From NCBI GenBank assembly GCA_023229665.1, contig JALNYW010000002.1, positions 186,001 through 250,000 of the forward strand: DNA of 64,000 nt. Direction: 5' to 3'. This DNA comes from Patescibacteria group bacterium. Lineage in GTDB: Bacteria > Patescibacteriota > Patescibacteriia > 2-12-FULL-60-25. The translations under genes were made by a program, and so were the position numbers. The number at the start of each line of letters is the position of its first letter. Within the stretch, counting starts at the first letter, position 1. The notes beneath the pieces are model-generated. The model searched no databases. It was given only the letters and a program-made list of their open reading frames with translations, and had not been told where the DNA came from. Shown in pieces: positions 1-8,828 of the stretch.

Positions 1-2
1 TC

Positions 3-1790
3 GGTTATACCTCGAGCTTTTCCATCCTCGACCAGGAAGACAGCCGCGATCTCATCAAAGCCGTGATGAAGGATTTGCAGATTGATCCGAAAGCGCGCCG
101 GTTTCCGACCGCTTCCGTGGTCGGCGATATCATTTCGTATGCGCGCAATACGCAGACTTCGATCGCGACGTCGTTGGAAGTGAAGCATCCGAATTTCCAG
201 CAATTCGAAAATGACATTGAAGAGATCGCGCGCCAATACCAGACGCGCAAGAAGGCGGCGAATGCGATGGATTTTGACGACCTGCTCACCAATCTCGCCA
301 TGCTTCTTGATGATGCGCGTCTCGGCAAGAGAATTTCCGAGCGATTCCGTTTTGTGTTGGTGGATGAGTACCAGGACACGAACGCCGTGCAAGCGCGTAT
401 CGTGAAAGGGTTCGCGTCGGTGCACGGGAATGTGATCGCGGTGGGGGATGATGCGCAGTCCATCTACGCCTTTCGCGGCGCGGATGTAAAAAACATCCTC
501 TCGTTCCCCGAACAATTTCCGGGTGCAAAGGTTTTTAAATTGCTCACAAACTATCGTTCAACGCCCGAAATCCTCGATTTGGCCAATGCTTCATTGAGTC
601 ACAATGAGCACCAATACAAAAAGGAATTGGTCGGTTTGCGGGAATCGGGCGGCAAGCCGAAATTGATCGCCTGCGCGTCCGCTTCGCAGGAAGCGCGCTA
701 TGTCGCGGAGCAAATTTTGGTATTGCGGAACGAAGGCGTCGCGCTCGCGAATATCGCGGTCCTGTTCCGTTCAAGCGCGCATTCGCAACAGCTCGAATTC
801 GAACTCATCAAGCGCGACGTACCGTACGACTATCGCGGCGGTCAAAAGTTTTTCGAGCGCGCGCATATCAAAGACGTCGTTTCGTTTCTGCGCATCTACG
901 AAAATTCGAAAGATGAAGTCGCTTGGTTGCGCGTCCTTGGATTGCAAACCGGTATCGGCGCGACGACGGCCGCCGATCTCGCCAACCAAACCAAGGGAGC
1001 GGAGCGCATCGAAGATATTGTCGAAGGAGCCGGCGCCATCCGGGTTCCGAATCGCGCGCGCGCCGGTTGGGAGGATTTTATAAAAGTGATGCGGACGCTC
1101 ATTGAGCAGGGCCGTTTGCCCGCGCCGCTGATCCGCGCGGTGGCCGCTTCGAATTATCAGGACTATCTCGAACGCGAATATCCGAATTGGCGCGAGCGCA
1201 TCGAAGATTTGGAGCAGTTGGCTTTGTTTGCCGAAGGATATGACAATTTGGCGACCTTTTTGAACGACCTCTCGCTTTACGACAATGTGGCGGTCGGCCG
1301 TCAGGAGTCGGGCCGGGGCGATGAAGAGCGCATGGTGCTCTCGACTATCCACCAAGCCAAGGGTTTGGAATGGGATTCCGTCTTTTTGATTCACTTGGCC
1401 GATACCGCGTTCCCAAACCGCCGCGCGCTGAGCGAAGAAGGGGGCATGGAAGAAGAGCGTCGCTTGTTTTACGTGGCCGTCACCCGCGCCCGCCGTCAGC
1501 TGTTCCTCGCATATCCGATGACGATGGGCCAAGAGTCGCTGATCTTCAACCAACCCTCGACGTTCCTCGATGAAGTGGACCAGCGTTTATTCGAGCGCGT
1601 CGAAATCCGCGAGGCGGGATATGGGTTTAAGCCGGCTTCATCCCGTTCGGTGAAATCGGATGGTTGGAGCTGGGACGGCGATGATGCCGGTTGGGACGAA
1701 CCATCCATCCAAATCGAGTCAACAACCAAGTTCAAAAAAGAAACTCCAAAAAACAAGCCGAAACCAGGGTCATTTTTGGGGGATCATTAG
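3..1790 (+). CDS. UvrD/PcrA-type superfamily 1A DNA helicase, 5' truncated by window start
   Basis: The reading frame is already open at the window start, so the N-terminus with the Walker A site lies upstream. Visible SF1A helicase motifs, in order, are FDDLL, motif II VDEYQDTN, motif III GDDAQSIYAFRGAD, motif IV NYRSTPEILDLAN, motif V STIHQAKGLEWDSVF and motif VI RRLFYVAVTRAR. The family unwinds DNA 3'-5' using ATP in repair and replication restart. The C-terminal tail (last ~60 residues) is Lys/Pro-rich and low complexity, as is common in PcrA. The family is certain; whether it is the housekeeping UvrD/PcrA or a paralogue cannot be told from this fragment. Confidence 0.93.
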   Translation, partial: GYTSSFSILDQEDSRDLIKAVMKDLQIDPKARRFPTASVVGDIISYARNTQTSIATSLEVKHPNFQQFENDIEEIARQYQTRKKAANAMDFDDLLTNLAMLLDDARLGKRISERFRFVLVDEYQDTNAVQARIVKGFASVHGNVIAVGDDAQSIYAFRGADVKNILSFPEQFPGAKVFKLLTNYRSTPEILDLANASLSHNEHQYKKELVGLRESGGKPKLIACASASQEARYVAEQILVLRNEGVALANIAVLFRSSAHSQQLEFELIKRDVPYDYRGGQKFFERAHIKDVVSFLRIYENSKDEVAWLRVLGLQTGIGATTAADLANQTKGAERIEDIVEGAGAIRVPNRARAGWEDFIKVMRTLIEQGRLPAPLIRAVAASNYQDYLEREYPNWRERIEDLEQLALFAEGYDNLATFLNDLSLYDNVAVGRQESGRGDEERMVLSTIHQAKGLEWDSVFLIHLADTAFPNRRALSEEGGMEEERRLFYVAVTRARRQLFLAYPMTMGQESLIFNQPSTFLDEVDQRLFERVEIREAGYGFKPASSRSVKSDGWSWDGDDAGWDEPSIQIESTTKFKKETPKNKPKPGSFLGDH

Positions 1791-1798
1791 ACTGGGTG

Positions 1799-1826
1799 CT
1801 ACGTGTTGCGTGCTACGTGCTACGTG
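1799..1826 (+). repeat. Heptanucleotide tandem repeat (YTACGTG, 4 units)
   Basis: Four adjoining 7-bp units read CTACGTG, TTGCGTG, CTACGTG, CTACGTG. They sit between the helicase stop and the MetK-like start. A second array of four related units lies at 62104-62131, and a single unit lies at 18745-18751. In the other two places the last unit abuts a -10 box. Confidence 0.75.
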
Positions 1827-1843
1827 GTTAAGGTCTCCCGCGT

Positions 1844-2746
1844 ATGGCCTTCGCGTTTTTGCGCGGACCCGGACATCCGGACCAAGCCTGCGACCGTGTG
1901 GCGCGGGCGTTGGTTGATGAGTACGTAAAACGGGACCCGGAAAGCCGCTGCGACATCCGCGTCATGGGCGGCCATGGAGCGTTATTCGTGAGCGGTAATA
2001 TCCGTTCCGAGGCGGATTTCGACGTTGGGTTGGCCGCGAAGGCCGCGCTCGCGTCCATTGATCCCGCATTATCGTTGGAGCCGTTCGTGTCTTTGGAACG
2101 GATGGAGAGCCTGCCCGTGCGCGGGGCCGCTGATCCGCAGGCCGTATTCGGATACGCGACCGACGAGACGCCGGAACGGTTGCCCGTGGCTTCGGCGTAT
2201 GCGCGCCGCGTCTTGGAGGAAATCGAACGCCTACGGCGTGACGATCCGGATTGGTATTGGTGCGGAGCGGATTATGAAGTCGGCGTCTCTGTAGAGCCGA
2301 AGCGTTCACTCGCGACCGTCCGCTTGTCGCATGTCCCGTCCATCGCGCTGGATGATCTGCGCATGCGCACCGCTTCCGCGCTTTCCAGGCTCCTTCCGGA
2401 ATTGGAGTGGCGCATCAATCCGACCGGTTCGGATGCGCGCGGCGGCTTGGCCGGACGCGTCGGTTCGTCGCGCGTGATTCCATTGGGCGGGGGATATGGA
2501 TCGGCGCTTCCGCAAAACGGGAGCGGGGCCGGACTGCATCCGACCCATCCGTTGAACCGCGGAGCCGAGCTCGCGCGCAATGCCGCTTCGGAGCTGGTGG
2601 CGTCCGGCGCCTGCCACGCGGCCTGGATCGAGCTCGTGTACCTGCCCGATGAAATCATGCCGGTTTCGACCAGGGTCCGGACGGAAAAAGGCGCCGCCTT
2701 TGACGCCCGCTTCCCGCGCGAGTTTTTTTCCCTTATGATCCAGTAG
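1844..2746 (+). CDS. Divergent, shortened S-adenosylmethionine synthetase (MetK-like)
   Basis: 300 aa against about 380 for typical bacterial MetK. MetK landmarks are recognisable: GHPDQACD near residue 9 (family GHPDK..D), GGHGALFVSGNI, VFGYATDETPERLPVASAYARR (family MFGYATNET..mP..yaH) quoted in part, INPTG followed by GGLAG, and a late GGGYGS stretch. Several positions normally fixed are changed: the Lys of GHPDK is Gln, and GDQG before FGYA reads ADPQ. Reaction in the family: ATP plus methionine to AdoMet. The changes and missing length leave real doubt about full activity. Two nt after its stop comes the cyclophilin gene, so the two are probably co-transcribed. Confidence 0.72.
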   Translation: MAFAFLRGPGHPDQACDRVARALVDEYVKRDPESRCDIRVMGGHGALFVSGNIRSEADFDVGLAAKAALASIDPALSLEPFVSLERMESLPVRGAADPQAVFGYATDETPERLPVASAYARRVLEEIERLRRDDPDWYWCGADYEVGVSVEPKRSLATVRLSHVPSIALDDLRMRTASALSRLLPELEWRINPTGSDARGGLAGRVGSSRVIPLGGGYGSALPQNGSGAGLHPTHPLNRGAELARNAASELVASGACHAAWIELVYLPDEIMPVSTRVRTEKGAAFDARFPREFFSLMIQ

Positions 2747-2748
2747 CT

Positions 2749-3492
2749 ATGAATAAAAAGATCCTTTTGGCAGCCGCCGGTACGCTCGCGCTGCTCGGTG
2801 CCGGATGCATGGCAGAGCCCGCTCCCGCGCCCTATGTCCCGCCGACGCCCGTGCCTCCGACCCAGGTCGAGCCGACGCCCGCGCCCTCATCCACGACGGA
2901 CGCGTACTCGACGTCCACCTCAGCCACTTCAACCGTAACCCCTCCTCCCAACATGCCTCTCGCTTTCCCGGGCACCCGTCCGGACTCCGAACTCAATAAA
3001 AAGGTCCGCATCAAGACCACGCTTGGCGACATCGTCATCCAGGTGGATCCGAAGGCCGGCCCGAACGCCGCTTCGAACTTCGTCTATCTCATCTCCGAGA
3101 AATTCTATGACGGCACGATTTTCCACCGTGTCATTCCGGGCTTCATGATCCAGGGCGGCGACCCGACCGGCACCGGCCGTGGCGGTCCTGGCTATACCTT
3201 CAAGAACGACGCCGTTGTGGGTTTGCCGACCAAGACCATCACCATCCAGGGCCAAACGCTCACGGCTCCGGTGTATGAAAAGGGGATTGTCGCCATGGCG
3301 AATGCCGGACGCGATACGAACGGTTCCCAGTTCTTCATCATGGTGGGCGATTACCCGCTGGGTCCCGACTACTCCATTTTCGGCCGCGTGATCGCGGGCC
3401 AGGACATCGCGGACAAGATCTCGATGACGCAACGCGATCCGAGCGACCGTCCGCTCACGGAAGTGAAAATGGTTTCGGTCACCATCGAATAA
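2749..3492 (+). CDS. Cyclophilin-type peptidyl-prolyl cis-trans isomerase lipoprotein
   Basis: 247 aa. A lipoprotein signal peptide ends in lipobox LGAGC with Cys20. A Pro/Thr-rich linker (about residues 22-80) leads to a cyclophilin domain with VRIKTTLGDI, FHRVIPGFMIQGGDPTGTG and NGSQFFIMVGD. The arginine of FHR and the QxxxGD stretch are the active-site residues of the family. It is likely an extracytoplasmic, membrane-anchored protein-folding factor. A perfect hairpin terminator follows directly. Confidence 0.93.
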   Translation: MNKKILLAAAGTLALLGAGCMAEPAPAPYVPPTPVPPTQVEPTPAPSSTTDAYSTSTSATSTVTPPPNMPLAFPGTRPDSELNKKVRIKTTLGDIVIQVDPKAGPNAASNFVYLISEKFYDGTIFHRVIPGFMIQGGDPTGTGRGGPGYTFKNDAVVGLPTKTITIQGQTLTAPVYEKGIVAMANAGRDTNGSQFFIMVGDYPLGPDYSIFGRVIAGQDIADKISMTQRDPSDRPLTEVKMVSVTIE

Positions 3493-3504
3493 CGTTCGTC
3501 TAGG

Positions 3505-3537
3505 GTAGGGGCGCAATAAATTGCGCCCCTACTTTTG
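3505..3537 (+). terminator. Perfect 13-bp inverted repeat plus T-rich tract
   Basis: The arms 3505-3517 and 3520-3532 are exactly complementary around an AA loop, and TTTTG follows. It sits 12 nt after the cyclophilin stop. The GGGGCGCAAT / ATTGCGCCCC core looks like a dispersed palindromic repeat as well as a terminator; only one copy was seen in this window. Confidence 0.8.
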
Positions 3538-3546
3538 TTTTCATGA

Positions 3547-3575
3547 TTGAAAAAACGCGTGTTTTCGGGTACGAT
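3547..3575 (+). promoter_or_regulatory. Promoter TTGAAA-17-TACGAT, leaderless
   Basis: The -35 TTGAAA is at 3547-3552 and the -10 TACGAT at 3570-3575, with a 17-nt spacer. The -10 ends 6 nt before the ATG at 3582, so transcription should start at or next to the start codon. Confidence 0.7.
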
Positions 3576-3581
3576 CGGCGC

Positions 3582-4415
3582 ATGTACTACCGTCAGAAAC
3601 GCGTAAAAAATTATGTCCCATTACTTGCTCTCGCCGGGGCGGTGATCGTTCTTGTGGGCGCAGGATGGCTCGCGCGCGGGGCTATCCGTGAGTTTTGGTA
3701 TGACGTGACGCGTCCGGCCTTGCCGCCGGCCGTCGAATACGTGCCGCCGACGCCGACCACGACCGCCGCGACCTCGACGGCCGCCGTTCCGACGCCGACG
3801 CCGACCAAGCCCTCGCCCAAGCCCCCGACCCCTGCCCCGACCATCCAGGCCGAGGTAAATCTCGCCGTACCGTGGTTGCTCCAGGCGCCGAAGCAGAATT
3901 GGGTACAGCCGTTTGAAGACGCGTGCGAAGAAGCGTCTCTGCTGATGGTCGATGCTTATTACGATGGCCGCGGACGGGGCTGGACCGCGGATGAGGGTAT
4001 CGAAGACATCCTCGACGTCGTCGCGTTTGAAGACGAGACCTACGGATACAATAAAGACACGACCGCCGCCGACGTCGCGAATACGGCCAAGGTCAAATTC
4101 GGATACAAGAATACCGTGGTCATGGATGCGACTGAGGCGAATATCAAAAAAATGTTGAACGAGAAGCGCCCGGTCATCATTCCGGCGTATGGGAAGGCGC
4201 TCAACAATCCAAACTTCCGTAACGGAGGTCCGGAATACCACATGCTTGTCATCAAGGGATATAATAAAGACGGATCCTGGATCACGAATGACCCCGGAAC
4301 GCGCCGCGGCGCCGACTATGTATATCCGAAGCAGCTCTTGCTCGACGCCATCCACGATTTTGATCCGCGCGATATGCGCACCGGCCGGAAAGTCATGATC
4401 GTCGTCATCCCGTAA
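3582..4415 (+). CDS. Membrane-anchored C39-like cysteine peptidase-fold protein
   Basis: 277 aa from the ATG at 3582. An ATG 39 nt upstream lies inside the promoter and is rejected. One membrane helix (about residues 12-32), a Pro/Thr linker (50-88), then a papain-like/C39-type domain with Cys115 (EDACEEAS), His220 (EYHMLVIKGY) and Asn236-Asp237 (TNDPG), which fit a Cys-His-Asp/Asn catalytic set. Many such domains cleave or bind peptides outside the cell. There is no partner transporter next to it, so the substrate is unknown. Confidence 0.78.
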   Translation: MYYRQKRVKNYVPLLALAGAVIVLVGAGWLARGAIREFWYDVTRPALPPAVEYVPPTPTTTAATSTAAVPTPTPTKPSPKPPTPAPTIQAEVNLAVPWLLQAPKQNWVQPFEDACEEASLLMVDAYYDGRGRGWTADEGIEDILDVVAFEDETYGYNKDTTAADVANTAKVKFGYKNTVVMDATEANIKKMLNEKRPVIIPAYGKALNNPNFRNGGPEYHMLVIKGYNKDGSWITNDPGTRRGADYVYPKQLLLDAIHDFDPRDMRTGRKVMIVVIP

Positions 4416-4441
4416 AAAGAAACTCGTTTCTAAAAACACAT

Positions 4442-5605
4442 ATGCCACCCCGCAAAACCACGCCCAAAACCCCGGCCCGCCCTCCGCATGCGCCTCACGC
4501 GCCCTATGCGCCGCTTTTCATGGTCGTGATCGTCGCCTTGCTGACTGTCGGGCTTCTCCTCATTTGGCGCGAATTGCCGATGGGACCGCAACCCAAGCCC
4601 CCGACATCCGTGACGGACGTGAAGCCTGTTCCGGCTACGCCGGCGAGCGCGGAGCAAAAGGCGTGCGAGGCCGCCCGTGGGAAATGGGTCGAATGCGGGA
4701 ATCCGTGCCATGGCAAACCGGGCGAGGTGTGCATCACGTCCTGCGAGCCGCAGTGTTTGTGCGGCGGCATTGCCGGCTGGATGTGTCCCGAAAACCAAAC
4801 CTGTACCGATTATGAGCCTTCAGCCGGTACGCCGGATGCGCTGGGCGTTTGCCGTTCCCGGGCCGCGGTTCCTGCGCCATCCGAACCGGTGCGTGAGCGT
4901 CCGTCCGGCATGCTGTGTGATGACCTGAACTTCATTTGCGTGGATGACGAAGTAAAAGACTCGACGCTCGCAAGCCCGTTTACCGTGAAGGGGAGCGGCA
5001 TCGCGTTTGAGAACACGATCAACTGGCGTTTGTTGGACGGAAAGGGTCAGAAATTAGAAGAAGGCTTTGTGACCGCGGATGCGCCTGACATCGGCCAAGC
5101 CGGGGACTTCGAAATCCGCGCCTTCATGCTCAACGTGCCGACGACGAGCACGGGAACCCTTGAGGTGTTGGAGTATTCGGCGAAAGACGGGGAACCGATT
5201 CATAAGGTGGAGATCCCTGTGCAGCTTCCGCGTACCACCATGACCGCGCGTATCTTTTTGGCTGGGTATAATACGGAGTGTACCGCTAATAAGTCAGCGG
5301 ATGTCACGATTGTGCGTTCAAATTTGCCGGTCGAGGCTAGTTTACGAACTTTGCTTGCGGCCGATCGTCGGATGGGTGAAGGTCTCAATGTCATTCCAGA
5401 GGGTACTCAGTTAGTTTCGCTCAAAGTCTCGGGCGGCACAGCGACCGTCAGCTTCAGTCCGGAGCTTCAGAATTACGGTGGTGGTTCCTGCAACGTGGAA
5501 GCTATCCGTGGACAGATCGAACAAACGCTCAAACAATTTTCTACGGTGAAGAACGTCGTAATCTCGGTGGTTGGCAAAACGCCGGAGGAAACGCTACAAC
5601 CCTAA
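4442..5605 (+). CDS. Membrane-anchored protein with Gmad2 and GerMN domains
   Basis: 387 aa. A basic Pro-rich start and a membrane helix (about 25-43) are followed by a Cys-rich segment (about 74-136, with about ten Cys, likely disulphide-bonded). Next is an Ig-like Gmad2 domain (about 165-265, VKGSGIAFENTINWRL, VLEYSAKDGE) and a GerMN domain (about 272-385, DVTIVRSNLPVE, LIS-type SLKVSGGTATVSFS). These two domains occur in spore germination and cell-envelope proteins. This lineage does not sporulate, so an envelope role is inferred. Four nt separate it from the next gene. Confidence 0.85.
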   Translation: MPPRKTTPKTPARPPHAPHAPYAPLFMVVIVALLTVGLLLIWRELPMGPQPKPPTSVTDVKPVPATPASAEQKACEAARGKWVECGNPCHGKPGEVCITSCEPQCLCGGIAGWMCPENQTCTDYEPSAGTPDALGVCRSRAAVPAPSEPVRERPSGMLCDDLNFICVDDEVKDSTLASPFTVKGSGIAFENTINWRLLDGKGQKLEEGFVTADAPDIGQAGDFEIRAFMLNVPTTSTGTLEVLEYSAKDGEPIHKVEIPVQLPRTTMTARIFLAGYNTECTANKSADVTIVRSNLPVEASLRTLLAADRRMGEGLNVIPEGTQLVSLKVSGGTATVSFSPELQNYGGGSCNVEAIRGQIEQTLKQFSTVKNVVISVVGKTPEETLQP

Positions 5606-5608
5606 GGT

Positions 5609-6049
5609 ATGGGCGCATCCTTGCTGATGGGAATGGTGGCCGGCATGACAGCCGGGACCATTTTGGCGTTCCTGTCGCATCTTGCGCCGCGTTTTGGAGC
5701 CGGGAATTTCATCCCGGACACGGATCAGCCAAAATTGTTCGGAAAAAAAGTTTCGCGCCGCGAAGCACACTTGATCGGTTTATTGGTACACATCCTGCTC
5801 TCCGGTATCTTTGGATTCGCCTTCGCGTTATTCGTCGAGCTCGGCTGGCTCTCCGACTACGCCTATGTCCCGATGCTGATCTGGGTTGTCGCGCTCACCC
5901 TGTTTACCGGTTTGGTCGTGATGCCGCTTGAGGGTCATGGGTTTTTTGGCCGCAAGCACGACGCCTGGTTCATCGTTGATGCGCTGATCACCAACGTATT
6001 GTGGGGCCACCTGTTCTTGGTTTTGTTGCGCGTATGGATGCTCCGCTAA
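5609..6049 (+). CDS. Four-helix membrane protein of unknown function
   Basis: 146 aa. Hydrophobic segments lie near residues 5-25, 52-75, 85-105 and 120-143, with a polar loop (NFIPDTDQPKLFGKKVSRRE) between helices one and two. No family is recognised. It overlaps the CapA-like gene by 16 nt, which suggests translational coupling. Confidence 0.7.
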   Translation: MGASLLMGMVAGMTAGTILAFLSHLAPRFGAGNFIPDTDQPKLFGKKVSRREAHLIGLLVHILLSGIFGFAFALFVELGWLSDYAYVPMLIWVVALTLFTGLVVMPLEGHGFFGRKHDAWFIVDALITNVLWGHLFLVLLRVWMLR

Positions 6050-7134
6050 GGTCATGGCGGTTATCGGGCGCGGTGTGTACCGGGATCGCGCTTGGCATTG
6101 GAGCCTGGATCGGGATTTTGTCATTCCAACCGAAGGTACCGAATTTTCGTGTCCTCCTGCACTCGCTTGAACGTCCGATGTTGGCCGGCGCCGCTTCGCC
6201 CATTGTCGGAGGAGGCATGGACACGCCCGCGCAAGAAATCGAAGCGCGCCTACTGTTTGTTGGCGACATCATGCTCGACCGCAATGTCGCGTATCGCACG
6301 CGACAATCGGGAAATCCGAACTATCCATTCCAAAAGCTTCCCGCCGGGTGGTTTGATTCCTTTGATTATGCCGTCGGCAATCTTGAAGGTCCGGTTACGG
6401 ACCGCCGTCGTTCACCCGAGAAGTCCATCGATTTTATTTTTGATCCTTCCGTGGTCCCGGTTTTGAAGGCCCAGGGTTTGGATGCGTTTTCACAAGCGAA
6501 TAACCATGCGCTGGACCAGGGCGCCGCCGGATATGAGGATTCCGTCCGGCGTTTGCGCGAAGCCGGTTTGCTCGTATTCGGCCATCAAGTGCTCGACGGC
6601 TCCCTTTCGCTCGCGACGACGACGGTGCGCGGCGTCAGGTTCGCGTTTGTCGGATATAACACCACCGATAATCCCATCGACAAAACCCAGGCCGGTCCGG
6701 TCATCCAGCAAGCGGCGCGCGAAGTGGATTTCGTCATCGCGTTTACGCATTGGGGAGAGGAATATAAGGATCGTCCGCAGGCGGGGATGATCGCCGACGC
6801 GCACTGGCTCGTCGACCAGGGCGCGGACGCGGTGATTGGCGGCCATCCGCATTGGGCCCAGGGTTTTTCTTCCTACAAAGGCAAGCCGATCGCGTGGTCT
6901 CTGGGGAATTTTATCTTTGACCAGGATTGGTCCGTGCAAACGCGACAGGGATTGGCGGTCGCCTTCACGGTGAAAGGCGGAAAAATCACGCTTGAACCGA
7001 TTCCGCTTAATATCGACCAAAGCCGGCCGACCCTCCTGCAAGGCGAAGAGCTGATCAAGCGTTTGCAGGGGTTGGCGAACATTTCCGATGAGGGTTTGCG
7101 CGATCAAATCCGGGCTGGGAAGATGGAGTTCTGA
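6034..7134 (+). CDS. CapA/PgsA-like metallophosphatase-fold protein
   Basis: 366 aa from the ATG at 6034, which lies inside the end of the upstream gene. A membrane helix (about 10-32) is followed by a CapA domain from about residue 69. Visible are LLFVGDIMLDRNV (metal-binding GD), the GNLEGPVTD block, QANNHALDQG (NNH metal site), AFTHWGEEY and IGGHPHWAQG. The fold is a calcineurin-like phosphoesterase. In Bacillus, CapA/PgsA takes part in poly-gamma-glutamate capsule export; no capB/capC partners are visible here, so the surface-polymer role is an inference. Its stop overlaps the xseA start (TGATG). Confidence 0.87.
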   Translation: MDAPLRSWRLSGAVCTGIALGIGAWIGILSFQPKVPNFRVLLHSLERPMLAGAASPIVGGGMDTPAQEIEARLLFVGDIMLDRNVAYRTRQSGNPNYPFQKLPAGWFDSFDYAVGNLEGPVTDRRRSPEKSIDFIFDPSVVPVLKAQGLDAFSQANNHALDQGAAGYEDSVRRLREAGLLVFGHQVLDGSLSLATTTVRGVRFAFVGYNTTDNPIDKTQAGPVIQQAAREVDFVIAFTHWGEEYKDRPQAGMIADAHWLVDQGADAVIGGHPHWAQGFSSYKGKPIAWSLGNFIFDQDWSVQTRQGLAVAFTVKGGKITLEPIPLNIDQSRPTLLQGEELIKRLQGLANISDEGLRDQIRAGKMEF

Positions 7135-8249
7135 TGCACATCCTTTCCGTTTCGCAGTACGTCGCGTACCTGAACGACACGTTCAAGGCGATTTGGGATA
7201 CGAACGAAGCCGCGATCGAAGGCGAGGTGAGCGAGTTCCGGATCTCACAAGGACAGTGGGTGAATTTCAATTTGAAAGACCAGGAAGCCGTCGTCAGTTG
7301 TTTTGCCGTGCTGAATAAGCTGCGCGTGCCGATCGAAGATGGGATGCGCGTGCGCGTGTCCGGGAGTCCCCGAGTCTATCCAAAATGGGGAAAGCTTTCG
7401 TTCAATGTCGAACGGGTGGAATTGGTGGGCGAAGGCGCGCTCCGAAAAGCACTCGCGGCCTTGCGGGCCAAGTTGGAGGCCGAGGGGTTGTTCGATGCCT
7501 CGCGAAAGCGCGAACTCCCGCGGTTCCCGTCGCGCATCGCACTGGTCGCTTCGCGCGAAAGCGCGGCATTCGGCGATTTCATCCGCGTGGTGAATGAACG
7601 GTGGAGGGGCGTAGAGATAGATCTGTATCACGCAGTTGTGCAGGGAGATAAAGCTCCGGATTCGGTCATGGCCGGTCTTGCATCCGCCCAAAAGCACGGG
7701 CCCTATGACGCCATCGTCATCACGCGCGGGGGAGGATCATTCGAAGAATTGATGGCGTTTAATGATGAGCGCCTGGTGCGCGCGATTTACGCGTCCAAGA
7801 TTCCGACCATGGTCGCCATCGGCCACGAACGTGACGTGACGCTCGCCGAAGAAGTCGCCGACGTGCGCGGCTCAACGCCGACCGATTGCGCGCGCCGCCT
7901 CGTGCCGGACCGGAAAGACGTTTTGTATGAGCTCGCGCATTTGGAACAGGGGATTGCCGCGTCGGTGGAGAATCTGATCGAGGGTCATAAAGAGACATTG
8001 ACGCGTTTCGAGTCCGCGGCCGACCGCTGGCTGGAGATGTTCCGCTTGCGTCTGGACGGCCTGCATCGCCTGATCGCCTCATTCAGTCCGGAAGCGGTCT
8101 TAAAACGCGGGTTCGCCATCCTGACCGACAAGGCCGGTGACGTCGTCGCCTCAATCAAAGACGCCAAGCCCGGCATGCCCATCGCCATCCGTTTGCGTGA
8201 TGGCTCCGTGGATGGAAGAATCGAAGGATCGCAAGGTACGCTTATCTGA
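7134..8249 (+). CDS. xseA: Exodeoxyribonuclease VII large subunit
   Basis: 371 aa, slightly short for the family (about 400-450). An N-terminal OB fold (EGEVSEFRISQGQWVNFNLK, GMRVRVSG) is followed by the catalytic domain: RIALVASRESAAFGDF, ITRGGGSFEELMAFND and AIGHERDVTLAEEVADVR with the family's GH and D residues. A reduced helical C-terminal part ends in GFAIL and IRLRDGSVDGRI. With XseB it forms the ssDNA-specific exonuclease VII used in mismatch and damage repair. Confidence 0.95.
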   Translation: MHILSVSQYVAYLNDTFKAIWDTNEAAIEGEVSEFRISQGQWVNFNLKDQEAVVSCFAVLNKLRVPIEDGMRVRVSGSPRVYPKWGKLSFNVERVELVGEGALRKALAALRAKLEAEGLFDASRKRELPRFPSRIALVASRESAAFGDFIRVVNERWRGVEIDLYHAVVQGDKAPDSVMAGLASAQKHGPYDAIVITRGGGSFEELMAFNDERLVRAIYASKIPTMVAIGHERDVTLAEEVADVRGSTPTDCARRLVPDRKDVLYELAHLEQGIAASVENLIEGHKETLTRFESAADRWLEMFRLRLDGLHRLIASFSPEAVLKRGFAILTDKAGDVVASIKDAKPGMPIAIRLRDGSVDGRIEGSQGTLI

Positions 8250-8250
8250 T

Positions 8251-8454
8251 ATGCCACCCAAAAAGAAAGCCGAAATTGATTTTTCCAAGGGATTTGCCGA
8301 GCTCGAACAGATCGCGGCCTGGTTTGAGCAGGGCGAGCCCGATTTGGAGCAGGGTCTGAAGAAATTCGAGCGCGCCAGCGAGCTGTCCCATGCCTTGCGT
8401 TTGCGTCTGGAGGAAGCGGAGAATAAAATGAAAGAGATTAAAGACCGGTCTTAA
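8251..8454 (+). CDS. xseB: Exodeoxyribonuclease VII small subunit
   Basis: 67 aa. It has the family pattern DFSKGFAELEQIAAWFEQGE, LEQGLKKFERASEL and the terminal Leu-rich helix. The ATG at 8251 is one base after the xseA stop, and the lengths and order match the usual xseA-xseB pair. It binds the long helices of XseA and is needed for holoenzyme assembly. Confidence 0.94.
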   Translation: MPPKKKAEIDFSKGFAELEQIAAWFEQGEPDLEQGLKKFERASELSHALRLRLEEAENKMKEIKDRS

Positions 8455-8465
8455 CCCCCAACCCT

Positions 8466-8822
8466 ATGATGTTTGTCATCCGTTTGGTTTTGAACGCGCT
8501 CGCGCTTCTCATCGTCGCCAATGTGATCCCCGGCATCGCCGTCCAAAGCTTTCCTTTCGCCTTGCTCGCCGCCCTGGTCATTGGTCTCGTGAATGCGCTC
8601 GTCCGTCCTTTGCTTGAAATCCTGTCCCTTCCGATCACCATCCTCACGCTTGGCCTGTTCTCGCTCATCATCAACGCCTTGATGTTCGCGCTTGCCGCCT
8701 GGCTTACGCCCGGGTTCTCGGTCGCGGGATTCGGTCCGGCATTCTGGGGCGGTCTCTTGTATGCCGTGCTCGCCACCATTATTAGCTGGATGGTGAAAGA
8801 GCAGGGTCCGCGCAAGGTCTAA
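8466..8822 (+). CDS. Phage-holin-IV-like small membrane protein (PF04020 type)
   Basis: 118 aa with four hydrophobic segments spanning nearly the whole chain. The family signature is visible as NALVRPLLEILSLPITILTLGLF and a late FWGGLLYAVLATIIS. Despite the holin name, the family is widespread in chromosomes without prophages, and its role is unknown. It follows xseB by 11 nt and likely shares its transcript. Confidence 0.85.
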   Translation: MMFVIRLVLNALALLIVANVIPGIAVQSFPFALLAALVIGLVNALVRPLLEILSLPITILTLGLFSLIINALMFALAAWLTPGFSVAGFGPAFWGGLLYAVLATIISWMVKEQGPRKV

Positions 8823-8828
8823 GGGGCT

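Noticed and set aside
771..1553. 260-codon minus-strand frame under the UvrD gene
   Set aside because: Antisense shadow of a gene with clear helicase motifs.
3543..3581. Start of the C39-like protein at the earlier ATG (3543)
   Set aside because: That segment contains the -35 and -10 boxes; the ATG at 3582 begins a clean membrane-anchor N-terminus.
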